A DNA stretch of 64,000 bases from Salinispira pacifica (GCF_000507245.1 NC_023035.1:3329570-3393569), one strand, 5' to 3'; positions 30,192 through 38,619 are shown, counted from the stretch's first letter. A program made the numbers and translations. Notes: generated by a model from the letters alone, not told the origin.

Positions 30192-30592
30192 CGTCTCCTC
30201 CTCGTTCTCCTGAAAGCGAGAGAGCAGAGTACCGATGTCGGTTATGCGTTCCATTCCACTATTGAGGTTGCATACCCGAGCAGGTTCCGAAGAAACCGAC
30301 CAGGGCAGCATCGCGCCCTGGTCGTGCTATTCTGTTGGTACGTATGCGGCCGGTGGCCTGCCGGGGATGCATGGCGAGCAGGTTCCGGAGGCACCGACCA
30401 GCCAAACCTATCAACGTGGTCGCAACCCGCTTCAGCAGGACGCCACAGAAAAGTTATAGGCCATCGACCGTCCTGATCTCTGCGCTTCCGGATTGCTTGT
30501 GATCAGGAGTAGTCTAACACCCACGGTTGCAGGGCCGAGCAGGCGGCGATAGCCGCCGTCCAGCCATCGACCGCGTAATGCGCCTAACCGAC
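30192..30592 (-). ncRNA. Structured noncoding end of the IS110-type element, bridge-RNA candidate
   Basis: This 401-bp segment lies between the transposase start and the terminal repeat and has no gene. It holds a 10-bp stem (30297-30306 with 30315-30324), a GGCGGC/GCCGCC hairpin (30542-30557), a 27-base direct repeat (30277-30303 and 30375-30401, 24 of 27 identical) and an 11-base repeat (GCCATCGACCG). IS110-group elements encode a two-loop bridge RNA in the noncoding end upstream of the transposase, so a similar RNA is plausible here. Strand and exact ends are inferred. Bases 30611-30763 beyond the element hold only the leader of the next gene. Confidence 0.35.
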
Positions 30593-30763
30593 GCTTGACA
30601 AATAAACATAACAACCTATCATTGAAACACATGGGGTTCCCAGGAATGCCCGAACCTAGCGCATATCCCCCGCGGCACCTTTCATTGCCCTATCCAATAC
30701 ATAGAGGTAAAATCGAATTAGCATCCGAAGCCGTACGCATACCGGAATGCTGGAGGGTTTGAT

Positions 30764-31552
30764 ATGGCCCCGCGAACCACTGAATTGTACTATTTCACTG
30801 GAACCGGTAATTCCCTTTCAATCGCGAAGGACCTCGCTGCCGAAATTGATGGAGCTTCAATTCATTCAATGAGTCGTCACCGAGGTACCATTGAAGCAGA
30901 TTCCATCGGATTGATATTTCCCATCTACTTCGCCCAGGCTCCGGTCTTTGTACAGGAGTTCATCGATCGAGCAGATTTTGGAGAGATAGGGTATCTGTTT
31001 CTCATCGCCAACGGCGGGGGCTTGTTCGATGGTGCGTTGAACATGGCGGAAGATCAGTTATCCCGGAAAGGCATCAAGGTCAATGCCGGCTTCACCATCA
31101 GGATGCCGGGGAACCACCCGATGATCTCTGCGATACAGACCAGAGCGCACGAGAAATTCTATCGAAGGGAAGCGCTGAAGGTAAAGCGAATCTCCCGGAT
31201 AATATCCGATAGGGAGTCGCGAAAGGTGGAAGGCAACTTTCGTCTGTTCGGCCGCGGGACATTTCAGCGCATTTTCCGCGAGCCATTGCAACTCTCCAAA
31301 GCCCATCGGCTTGACGAAGTTTTCTCTGTGAACTCCAGCTGCAATGGCTGCGGCATTTGCGAGCAGTTTTGCCCGGTGGGCAACATCCAAATCCTCAAAC
31401 CGGAAGGAAGACCCACCTGGAATCATCACTGCGTGAATTGCGCAGGGTGCTATCATCATTGTCCGGAAGAAGCCATTGAGTTTACCGGCATGAGGCATCA
31501 GATGAAACGGTATCGACATCCCGATGTTACGTTTCATGAGCTTATATCATAA
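30764..31552 (+). CDS. EFR1-family ferredoxin with flavodoxin-like domain
   Basis: 262 residues, no signal peptide, so cytoplasmic. The N-terminal half is flavodoxin-like with an FMN phosphate loop (YYFTGTGNSLSIAKDL). The C-terminal part (from about residue 195) has two 4Fe-4S cluster motifs, CNGCGICEQFCPVGNI and CVNCAGCYHHCPEEAI. The combination is that of the EFR1 family, proposed to pass electrons between flavin and iron-sulfur clusters. The physiological partner is not known and no redox gene is adjacent. A strong GGAGGG ribosome-binding site precedes the ATG. It stands alone between an IS remnant and a convergent HipA gene. Confidence 0.88.
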   Translation: MAPRTTELYYFTGTGNSLSIAKDLAAEIDGASIHSMSRHRGTIEADSIGLIFPIYFAQAPVFVQEFIDRADFGEIGYLFLIANGGGLFDGALNMAEDQLSRKGIKVNAGFTIRMPGNHPMISAIQTRAHEKFYRREALKVKRISRIISDRESRKVEGNFRLFGRGTFQRIFREPLQLSKAHRLDEVFSVNSSCNGCGICEQFCPVGNIQILKPEGRPTWNHHCVNCAGCYHHCPEEAIEFTGMRHQMKRYRHPDVTFHELIS

Positions 31553-31654
31553 AATCTATCGTCGGCTTGGATGCCGAAGCCGGTTTGCAGCACAACATCG
31601 AATCTATCGGACCCGGAAGCTGAGCAGATCTTCGTTTCCGATCCAACCTTCGGA

Positions 31655-32848
31655 CTACTTACAGCCCCTATCCTCACGAGTATGCGAATCGTCGATTCGG
31701 GGAATCCTTATTGATTCAAGATGCAGTGACTTTCGAATTGCCTTTACCCAGCGCAAAATTGCATTGGCAAGATTAGAAACCATCCCTCGTTTTTTCACAA
31801 ACTGATGTTGCTCGTAAAAGGAAATAACACTATCTGTCATGCGGTTAATTGCCAATTGGGTAAGCTTCTCAGATTGCTCCATTACTAAAGCGGGTCTCAC
31901 GCCAAGACTTCGCGCTATAAACGCGATGTCTTGTGTGTTGGGAACTTTTCGTGTTTCGTCCGGACTAATAGGAAAAGCATAGCGCTGGTCCAGGAGCTTG
32001 CCAAACAGAAGTGTACTGGTTAAATCATACAGTGGAGAAAGCGTAGGCCCCGAAGCTGTATACAATATCGAGAGGTTTTTACCATGAGCATCGGTGTTTC
32101 CGGTAATAATATTTGCTAACTGCCGTTGTAGCAGGACATTGATATCGTGAACGGGCCGATAGCTATGAGAACGAAGAATTTTGGCAATTTCACTAAGCTG
32201 AATTCCACCAGAGATACCATATTTTTCATGGGAAGAATATCCTGATGCCTGCAGGAAATCTTCCTGGTGAACGCGGGCAATCGTGCCGTCAGCTAGGGTC
32301 TTGCGATCATAGCGGGATGAAAGTACATAGTCATTGTATGCAGTGGTCGTAATCACCGGAAGCTCAAGGTCCCCCAAAAATCTCGTACAAAAGGCTTCGT
32401 TTAATGGAAGATTATTCACCGCTGAATGCGGGAATTTGATAATGTGGGAACTCACCCCGCTGCCATGAGGCCAATGCAAAGTACCGATTTGATCTCGATA
32501 TACAGCCCATTTATGCTGGGCACCAGCTAATGATAGACGCACCGGGGTTTCGCCGGTGAAGGGGAGATAATAGCCCTTGGATGCAATCACATCGCGGATG
32601 GCCTGTTCGCCGATTTCCTGGTACCAAGCCTGTTCGGCTATTGGTGGTTCGGGGGTATCTGTAATACTCAAGGCTCCCGCACAGTCTCTGCCGATATCAG
32701 CAAGGAGGGCAAAATCATCTCCGTGATGGATTTTCTTCGAGTGCTCAAGCTCTCGGCGCACAATGCCCTTGGGTAGGAGATTAGAGAAAAAATGTCGGTC
32801 CTGAATTCCAGGCTCCACGTAAAACTTATCAGATTTTGGTCTGGACAA
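31655..32848 (-). CDS. HipA-like serine/threonine kinase toxin with damaged N-terminus
   Basis: 397 residues read from a TTG at 32848. The kinase core is intact by motif: the SLAGAQHKWAV loop near residue 105, the catalytic NTDAHGKN and the metal-binding LSPLYDL. HipA toxins phosphorylate translation factors such as glutamyl-tRNA synthetase and are normally paired with HipB. The usual first about 40 residues are missing. A HipA-like start (NEALVVELDDGRTVS, about 32890-32859) lies just upstream in another frame, and joining it to the current frame at PLSRPKSD would need about 25 further codons. A small deletion in the 5' part is therefore likely. No HipB-type helix-turn-helix gene is adjacent. 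It may be inactive or a decaying orphan; the 59 residues after the core are of low similarity. Confidence 0.75.
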   Translation of the reverse strand: MSRPKSDKFYVEPGIQDRHFFSNLLPKGIVRRELEHSKKIHHGDDFALLADIGRDCAGALSITDTPEPPIAEQAWYQEIGEQAIRDVIASKGYYLPFTGETPVRLSLAGAQHKWAVYRDQIGTLHWPHGSGVSSHIIKFPHSAVNNLPLNEAFCTRFLGDLELPVITTTAYNDYVLSSRYDRKTLADGTIARVHQEDFLQASGYSSHEKYGISGGIQLSEIAKILRSHSYRPVHDINVLLQRQLANIITGNTDAHGKNLSILYTASGPTLSPLYDLTSTLLFGKLLDQRYAFPISPDETRKVPNTQDIAFIARSLGVRPALVMEQSEKLTQLAINRMTDSVISFYEQHQFVKKRGMVSNLANAILRWVKAIRKSLHLESIRIPRIDDSHTREDRGCK

Positions 32849-33087
32849 AGGGCTCAGCTTACTGTTCGACCATCATCCAGCTCTACAACGAGAGCTTCAT
32901 TATTTATGTTTACTCAAACAGCATTTGAAAACCCATGGCTATTCCGAAGCCGTCTATTCTAAGTATAGTAGGCGTGGAATAATTATATACCCACTTGATT
33001 TTAAGAGTAATAAGCTCCGGATACCATATTTAATTAATCATCACATATGCTCCGCACTTGACCGCCCTCACACGCTTCAATAGGCTT

Positions 33088-34254
33088 ATGGATGATATGA
33101 ACGGTCAAAAAGAAATCCTCTGTATTGTAGATGACGAACCCCAGGTGCTCAAAGCCCTGAGCCGTGAGCTGGAAGATTTTTGCAGCGGCTTGAACCTGGA
33201 GTTGCGGACATACAAGGGCCCGGGAGCCTGCAAGAAAGCGCTTGCTGAAGATGCATCCCGCACAGCTGTGCTGATCTCCGATCTGCGGATGGCCGAGCAG
33301 TCGGGAAGCGACTTCCTGCTGGAGGTTCACCGGGATTATCCTGATATCGAACTCATGCTCCTTACTGCGTACAACGATATTCAGGAGATTCAGAAAGCCA
33401 TTTCCGCAACCCTCCGAGCGCTGATCACAAAACCCTGGAACCCGGAAATTCTGGAGGCGGAGATTGAGAACGCCCTTTCCATCCGCCGGATGAGACAGGA
33501 TAACCGGGAGTACATTCATAAATTGAACCGACATCTCGATATTGCGGCGGACTTCCAGAAAAACCTCCTGGAAACCCGCATTCCCGATGTAAAAAATGCA
33601 CGGCTCGAGCTGAGTTACATGCCCCACCAGGCCCTGCGCATCGGCGGAGATTATTATGATGTTATCAAACTGGATGATAACCGTTTCATCGCCATGCTGG
33701 GGGATGTTACCGGACAGGGAATCCGGCCGTCTTTCGTTACCGCCATGCTCAAGGTCATCAGCCTGTCACTGGGCAGCCCCAGGCAGGGAGACCAGGTAAC
33801 CACCGGAGGCCTCATGACCTTCATGAACAAACGGCTGTGCCAGGTACTTCAGAACGCATCGGATATTCTCATAACTTTCAGCATAATTCTTATAGATACC
33901 GAGCATATGAGTCTGAGCATATCCAACGCAGGCCACCTGCCGGTTTACACCATCAATTCCGGCGGCGTTACGGAGCACAAAATTGAGGGGCCTGCCATGG
34001 GGTTTTCCTCAGGGGTACAGTATCAGCAGAAAGATATTCCCCTGAAGCATGGAGACGCCGTGGCGGTCTACACCGACGGTCTTTTGGAAACCAAATCCAA
34101 ACAATCCAAAATCAACTCCGAGGTGATTAAGAAATTTTTCCGTATGGCAGTGATGGATGAAGATTTCAACGAAACTTTCCTCAAACAGCTCAAACTGGTA
34201 CGGGGAGAAGAAGATTTTCATGACGATGTGACACTTTTGTCGGTGCGGGTGTAG
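33088..34254 (+). CDS. Response regulator with PP2C/SpoIIE phosphatase output
   Basis: I chose the ATG at 33088 over an upstream TTG (33058); an ATG at 33097 is also possible. The N-terminal receiver domain has acidic residues in IVDDEPQ, the phospho-acceptor Asp in LISDLRMA and the Lys in ITKPW. A helical linker (about residues 125-160) leads to a SpoIIE-type PP2C phosphatase with the metal ligands of GGDYYDV, GDVTGQG and DDVTLL. Such proteins turn phosphorylation of the receiver into dephosphorylation of an anti-sigma antagonist or similar target. It lies upstream of a binding protein and a histidine kinase in the same direction, so the kinase at 35183 is a plausible partner. No anti-sigma factor or antagonist is visible in the window. 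Confidence 0.88.
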   Translation: MDDMNGQKEILCIVDDEPQVLKALSRELEDFCSGLNLELRTYKGPGACKKALAEDASRTAVLISDLRMAEQSGSDFLLEVHRDYPDIELMLLTAYNDIQEIQKAISATLRALITKPWNPEILEAEIENALSIRRMRQDNREYIHKLNRHLDIAADFQKNLLETRIPDVKNARLELSYMPHQALRIGGDYYDVIKLDDNRFIAMLGDVTGQGIRPSFVTAMLKVISLSLGSPRQGDQVTTGGLMTFMNKRLCQVLQNASDILITFSIILIDTEHMSLSISNAGHLPVYTINSGGVTEHKIEGPAMGFSSGVQYQQKDIPLKHGDAVAVYTDGLLETKSKQSKINSEVIKKFFRMAVMDEDFNETFLKQLKLVRGEEDFHDDVTLLSVRV

Positions 34255-34406
34255 CGTTGCAGTCAGTGCGTAGCTTCTGCAGCCGGGTTGATTACGCTTT
34301 TTTTGCAAACGGGAACCGCTCCTATGAAGAAATTATGACCTTGGTTGAAACATATTATGTACAATAGTTTTTTGTATTATCTGTTAACATCACCTAATAT
34401 GGAACT

Positions 34407-35147
34407 ATGAAGTGCGCAAAGGTTCTGTTCAGTTTATTGTATCTGGGAGCCGCCCTGGGATTGGTTGGAGCGCAGGATATTACCCTGGTTGCAGTGGTGG
34501 AAGTCTGGCCTCCTTACCGGATTGAAGCAGAAGAGGAGCTGACCGGTATAGACATTGATCTTCTTCAGGCCATTGAGTATGAGCTGGATGTGAAGATCGA
34601 AATACAGCGCCGTCCCTTCGCCCGGGCTCTTGAGATGATCAGAAGCGGGAATGCGGATATTATTCCCGGCATCGCCTACACAGAAGAACGGGACGAGTAC
34701 ATCCGCTACTCTGCCAGCAGCTACTCTGTGGTGCAACCGGTGTTTTATGCCCGCCGGGATGCGGCTCCACAAATTCGGAAATACGAAGATCTGTATAATT
34801 ACCGCATCGGGTACTCCCTGAACTCGGCATATTTCGAACCATTCAACTCCGATGAAGAACTTACCAAGCTGGGGCTTTCAACCGAGGCTCAGGTTTTGAA
34901 GATGCTAGAGCTGGGCAGGGTGGATGTAATCATCGGCACCGACCCAAACCTCGCATACGACATTGCCCGGGCAAATCTCAGCGGAGAGCTCTCGCAGACA
35001 GCATACGTTCCCGAACCGAACACACCCCTCTACCTGGGTTTTCCGGATAACGGGGAACACCCTGAACTGTACCGTCGCATTGATGACATACTGCAAATGC
35101 TGATCCGTGAAGGGCGCGTTCAATCAATTTTGGAATCGTACCGATAG
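34407..35147 (+). CDS. Periplasmic amino-acid-type solute-binding protein
   Basis: 246 residues with a signal peptide (cleavage near LVGAQ-D) and a family 3 binding-protein fold: VVEVWPPYRIE, the ligand-binding lead-in GIDIDLLQAIE, and ADIIPGIAYTEERDEYIRYS at the hinge. No transporter permease or ATPase follows. Instead a histidine kinase starts 35 bp downstream, so the protein probably delivers ligand information to that sensor rather than substrate to a transporter. The stop region is duplicated: AATCGTA-CGATAGAGG occurs at 35134-35150 and, with one change, at 35160-35176. Confidence 0.88.
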   Translation: MKCAKVLFSLLYLGAALGLVGAQDITLVAVVEVWPPYRIEAEEELTGIDIDLLQAIEYELDVKIEIQRRPFARALEMIRSGNADIIPGIAYTEERDEYIRYSASSYSVVQPVFYARRDAAPQIRKYEDLYNYRIGYSLNSAYFEPFNSDEELTKLGLSTEAQVLKMLELGRVDVIIGTDPNLAYDIARANLSGELSQTAYVPEPNTPLYLGFPDNGEHPELYRRIDDILQMLIREGRVQSILESYR

Positions 35148-35182
35148 AGGCTCTTTGAGAATCGTAGCGATAGAGGATCCCG

Positions 35183-36673
35183 GTGAAACGCAATTTACTA
35201 ATCGAAACGGCCATCATTCTCACCATTATTGCCATCCTTTCGGTAATCATGTTCGGAATAATTACCCTCATGCTCTCCAACAGCTACCTGATCAATCAGT
35301 TGAAAGATACCTCCCATGAGACCGCAGACAGACTGCAGGAGATTCTTATAACCCCTCTCTACACCCTAAGCGATGAAACCGCAATAAACATCGTCCAGGC
35401 ATATCTTGGCTCCGGGGTTCTGGAAGGGATTATTCTGGAATCCAGCGCCAATGGTATTTTATTGAATCAGGAGCCGGAGAGTTCCTCGTACATCGGCCCC
35501 TTCATGCGGGAGATCAGTTTTGAAAATCTTGAGCTCGGCCGGGTAACCCTGTGGTTTTCCAACCGGCAGATAATCAGCACTCAGCGGCAGCTGATGTTGA
35601 TCATCAGCATTACCGTTGTGGCCATGTCTGGCGTATTGCTCTTAAGCATATTCCTCCTGAGCCGATTTAAAATCAAAAAAACACTCACCGGTGTAATATA
35701 CGGCATCGGGCAATTAAGCAAAGGGAACTACAGCTGCCGAATTGAGCGCGAACAATATAGGGATGTTAACCTCTTCATCGACCGCCTGAATGCCATGGCC
35801 GAGCATATTGAGGAAAAGGAGCAATCCCTCCTGGAGCTCAATGAAAATCTTGAGCACAAGGTGGCCGAACGCACCCGGGAGGTGGAAGAAACCTCCCAGC
35901 GCCTGCGAAACGCCGAACGTCTGGTATCTCTCGGGAATCTGGTGGTGGGGATATCCCATGAGCTTAATACCCCCCTGGGAAATGCTCTCACCACGGTAAG
36001 CTATCTGGAAAATCTGGCACAGAAGATGCAGGAAGGCAACGAACCGGCACATCCCCGGATGCTCAGCGAACCCATCGCAATTATACAGAAAAGCCTGAAC
36101 AAAGCCATACGGCTCATTAGAAGTTTTCGGCAAATTACCATCCCCCAGGAGGACAAGCCGCCCGCACGGATCTATGTAAAAAAATACCTGCAAGATGTAG
36201 CGGAACTCACTGAAAGTCAAATGGAAGGAAAGAATGTCAGTGTCACGGTGGACGGTCCTGAGTTTGAACTTACCATATCACCGGCAGTTCTCTACCCCAT
36301 CATCTTTAACCTTATCGCCAATGCCGCAGAACACGGGTATGAAACCGAGTATGAATCCGGTGCTGAAACATCAGCCCAACAAACATCGACCCAACAAACT
36401 ACTGATCCGGTAGAATTCCAGCTGGAACGGCAGGATGGCAACATTTTTATTACATGCACAGACCATGGAACAGGCATTGATCCCGCAATTCTCCCGAAGG
36501 TATTCGAACCCTTTTTTACCACCAAACGGGGAGAAGGAAAAACCGGCCTGGGACTCTACATTGTCAATTCCGTAGTCACCACCCAGCTCCAGGGCTGGGT
36601 GGAACTGAGATCAACCCCGGGCAGAGGAACCACGGTACTCATCTCGTTTCCAGTCCCACCTGTATCCGGTTAG
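35183..36673 (+). CDS. Membrane sensor histidine kinase
   Basis: 496 residues from a GTG with a GAGG site about 7 bases upstream. Layout: a membrane segment (about 6-32), a periplasmic sensor of about 105 residues, a second membrane segment (about 138-160), a HAMP-like region, a coiled coil (about 215-245), HisKA with the phospho-acceptor His in GISHELNTPLGN, and an ATPase domain with N box (NLIANAAEHG), G1 (DHGTGID), F box (FEPFFTTK) and G2 (GKTGLGLYIV). All catalytic boxes are intact. A Gln/Thr-rich insert (AQQTSTQQTT) sits after the N box. Together with the binding protein just upstream it looks like a ligand-sensing two-component input. The REC-PP2C gene 0.9 kb upstream is a candidate output. 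Confidence 0.9.
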   Translation: MKRNLLIETAIILTIIAILSVIMFGIITLMLSNSYLINQLKDTSHETADRLQEILITPLYTLSDETAINIVQAYLGSGVLEGIILESSANGILLNQEPESSSYIGPFMREISFENLELGRVTLWFSNRQIISTQRQLMLIISITVVAMSGVLLLSIFLLSRFKIKKTLTGVIYGIGQLSKGNYSCRIEREQYRDVNLFIDRLNAMAEHIEEKEQSLLELNENLEHKVAERTREVEETSQRLRNAERLVSLGNLVVGISHELNTPLGNALTTVSYLENLAQKMQEGNEPAHPRMLSEPIAIIQKSLNKAIRLIRSFRQITIPQEDKPPARIYVKKYLQDVAELTESQMEGKNVSVTVDGPEFELTISPAVLYPIIFNLIANAAEHGYETEYESGAETSAQQTSTQQTTDPVEFQLERQDGNIFITCTDHGTGIDPAILPKVFEPFFTTKRGEGKTGLGLYIVNSVVTTQLQGWVELRSTPGRGTTVLISFPVPPVSG

Positions 36674-36749
36674 CCGCCGCCCGGCCCCGGGGTGTATTAC
36701 CAAAGTCACCGCCAGTAAGGCGAAGCAGCTTGAAAAGAACAAATTATGG

Positions 36750-36791
36750 GAGTACACTCCAACTATATAGCTATAAATCAGGAGTGTATTC
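36750..36791 (+). promoter_or_regulatory. Leader hairpin burying the ribosome-binding site of the DUF4143 gene
   Basis: In RNA, GAGUACACUCC (36750-36760) can pair over 11 bp (one G-U) with GGAGUGUAUUC (36781-36791), closing a 20-base AT-rich loop. The GGAG ribosome-binding site (36781-36784) lies entirely in the 3' arm, and the ATG begins on the very next base (36792). The loop contains the palindrome TATAGCTATA. Alternatively the dyad is a DNA operator over a promoter. Confidence 0.6.
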
Positions 36792-38000
36792 ATGATTGAG
36801 AAGATGTTCTCAACATATAAGAGGCTGTTAGGGCATACACATTTCAAATATCATAGGTATGTGTATAAAGATTTCAACCTGAATAACCGGTTAACAGGGT
36901 TAATCGGGCCAAGAGGCACGGGTAAAACCACCCTTTTATTACAATATATAAAAGAAAACCTGAACATTGATGACTGCATCTATGCATCACTGGACAATAT
37001 CTATTTCTCTCAAAAGAAGGTATTTGATTTTGTACATGAATTATATGAGATCTACGGTATTCGATACTATTTCTTTGATGAAGCACATAAATATCCCGGT
37101 TGGAACCAGGAGATCAAAAACATCTATGATTCCTTTCCGGATATGAGAATTGTTTTTTCAGGGAGCTCAAGTCTGGATCTGATCAAAGGTTCTTACGACT
37201 TGTCGAGACGGGGGGGTATATATAGAATCGGCGGCTTATCATTCAGAGAATATCTCATGTTCAATAACATAGCCGTTGTAGAACCTTTTTCTTTAGAGCA
37301 ATTATTGCAAGACAAGACCAGAATCGAAGCAGAAATTGCAGCCATACCCAAACTGTTAGTTCATTTTAAGCAATATATGGGCTCAGGATATTATCCATTC
37401 GTCCTTGAGGATCCAGATTCCTATGGTCATAAGATTCAGCGAATAGTTGAAAAAACAATATATGAAGATATTTCCAATCACTATAAGCTGAAAACAGAGA
37501 ATCTCATACACTTTAAACGAATCCTCTCCTATATGGCCACAATACCGCCAGGCTCCTTGAATACCAACAATATTGCAAAAAACATCGGGCTGGATAATAA
37601 GACCATACAGAATTATCTGGATATATTGCATGAGACAGGCCTGATTCAGTTAATCCCCAAAAATACAGCAGGCAGCAATCTGCTGAAGAAAACTGAAAAG
37701 ATATTTCTAGATAATCCGGATATATATGCATCTGTCTGCGACGAAATCGGGTTCGAAGCGTCTAATGGAACACTGAGAGAAATTTTCTTTATCAAGATGA
37801 TTATGAATTCAGGGAAAACGCTGCATTACAGCGACATCGGGGGCTACACAGTTGGCGGGAAAAATTTTGAATTAGGCGGCCGGAACAAAAGCTTAAAACA
37901 AATACAAGAACATTTGGAAAACTCATATCTGGTAAAAGACGATATTCTCCATGGAAGCAGATATGAGATACCCCTGTACCTTTTTGGGTTTTTATACTGA
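36792..38000 (+). CDS. AAA ATPase with DUF4143 domain
   Basis: 402 residues. Near residue 38 there is a Walker A motif (GPRGTGKTT), then a Walker B-like YYFFDEAHKYPGW and a sensor segment IVFSGSSSLDL, which define the AAA_14 family. The second half matches DUF4143, with a winged-helix-like stretch (NTNNIAKNIGLDNKTIQNY) and a nuclease-fold-like C-terminus. Members are scattered in bacteria and often travel in accessory regions; their function is not established and a regulatory or defence role is only a guess. Sequence is more AT-rich than the sensor genes upstream, which fits horizontal transfer. Translation is likely controlled by the leader hairpin directly before the start codon. Confidence 0.85.
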   Translation: MIEKMFSTYKRLLGHTHFKYHRYVYKDFNLNNRLTGLIGPRGTGKTTLLLQYIKENLNIDDCIYASLDNIYFSQKKVFDFVHELYEIYGIRYYFFDEAHKYPGWNQEIKNIYDSFPDMRIVFSGSSSLDLIKGSYDLSRRGGIYRIGGLSFREYLMFNNIAVVEPFSLEQLLQDKTRIEAEIAAIPKLLVHFKQYMGSGYYPFVLEDPDSYGHKIQRIVEKTIYEDISNHYKLKTENLIHFKRILSYMATIPPGSLNTNNIAKNIGLDNKTIQNYLDILHETGLIQLIPKNTAGSNLLKKTEKIFLDNPDIYASVCDEIGFEASNGTLREIFFIKMIMNSGKTLHYSDIGGYTVGGKNFELGGRNKSLKQIQEHLENSYLVKDDILHGSRYEIPLYLFGFLY

Positions 38001-38074
38001 GAAGCTATTTCAGCCTTTCATAGTGCCCCCACAATTAGTTATTTTTCCGTGGGAAGTAGCGGTACAGCTTGGTG

Positions 38075-38356
38075 TCAGCGGTTCTCATAAACAGCAGCGT
38101 GATTTCCCACATTAACAGGAACGATTGTATCTTCACGTACAATAAATTCCATGGTAATTCTGTAACCGGTATTTATGAATACACTATGAAGGTCAGATAA
38201 TTTTCCCTTTAGGCGATGAAGACGCAGTGATGGATGGTGCAGGTTCATTTCCAGTAATTGCAGGGTTTTTACATACTGACCTCGAAGCTCTGGATGACGG
38301 AGCAGGAATTTTTCTGCACGTTTTTCATAGCTATGGGTAAATACCAATTTAGGCAT
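38075..38356 (-). CDS. RelE/YafQ-type mRNA interferase toxin
   Basis: 93 residues from the ATG at 38356; a TTG two codons upstream is less likely. The compact basic protein has the RelE/ParE fold pattern: an N-terminal helical pair (SYEKRAEKFLLRHPEL), the segment LHRLKGKLSDLHSVFINTGYRITMEF, and a C-terminal strand ending NHAAVYEN, typical of YafQ/RelE-type ribosome-dependent nucleases. The start overlaps the antitoxin stop by 8 bp, so it is translationally coupled to its antitoxin. The pair should be functional, as both frames are intact. Confidence 0.85.
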   Translation of the reverse strand: MPKLVFTHSYEKRAEKFLLRHPELRGQYVKTLQLLEMNLHHPSLRLHRLKGKLSDLHSVFINTGYRITMEFIVREDTIVPVNVGNHAAVYENR

Positions 38357-38603
38357 GATCAATTCTATTTAAATGAGCGCTGATTCCATCTGTGTACATA
38401 TTTCCGGAATCAAGATCCTTCCGGGTTTCATTCAGCGCGGCTTCCAGCTCGCATTCACGAAGATAATTATACTTTTCAAGGCTCATCACCACGTATGTGT
38501 CTTTGCCCCTTACGGTAATAATGGCTTCGCTATCTTCTGTATCATTCAGCTTTATAGCAGACGCACCCTTCGTCTTCAACTCGTTTGCGCTAATATGCAG
38601 CAT
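38349..38603 (-). CDS. Phd/YefM-type antitoxin
   Basis: 84 residues from the ATG at 38603, chosen for a near-perfect AGGAGGT site upstream. The N-terminal sequence MLHISANELKTKGASAI and the following AIITVRGKDTYVVMSLEKYNYL are characteristic of the Phd/YefM fold, which binds its own promoter and neutralises the toxin with its C-terminal tail. The toxin gene follows with an 8-bp overlap. Autoregulation through the dyad at 38620-38650 is likely. Confidence 0.88.
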   Translation of the reverse strand: MLHISANELKTKGASAIKLNDTEDSEAIITVRGKDTYVVMSLEKYNYLRECELEAALNETRKDLDSGNMYTDGISAHLNRIDHA

Positions 38604-38619
38604 TGTACACCTCCTACCA

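Larger units (their letters stand above)
29007..30610 (-). mobile_element. IS110/IS1111-family element with 18-bp inverted ends, degraded
   Basis: A perfect 18-bp inverted repeat (TATGTTTATTTGTCAAGC at 29007-29024, its complement at 30593-30610) brackets a broken IS110-type transposase and a noncoding end of about 400 bp, for a total of 1,604 bp. The 29007 repeat overlaps the transposase stop codon. No similarity extends outside the repeats. IS110-group elements normally lack terminal inverted repeats, whereas IS1111 members have subterminal ones, so the boundaries are plausible but not proven. Flanking duplications were not found and are not expected for this family. Confidence 0.65.

Noticed and set aside
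30432-30632. A 66-residue - strand frame in the noncoding end of the IS110-type element
   Set aside because: No ribosome-binding site or family similarity. The region is better explained by repeats and hairpins.
34255-34330. A terminator with a T7 run after the REC-PP2C gene
   Set aside because: Only about 5 bp (GCGTA/TACGC) can pair around a 20-base loop before the T run. The stem is too weak to claim.
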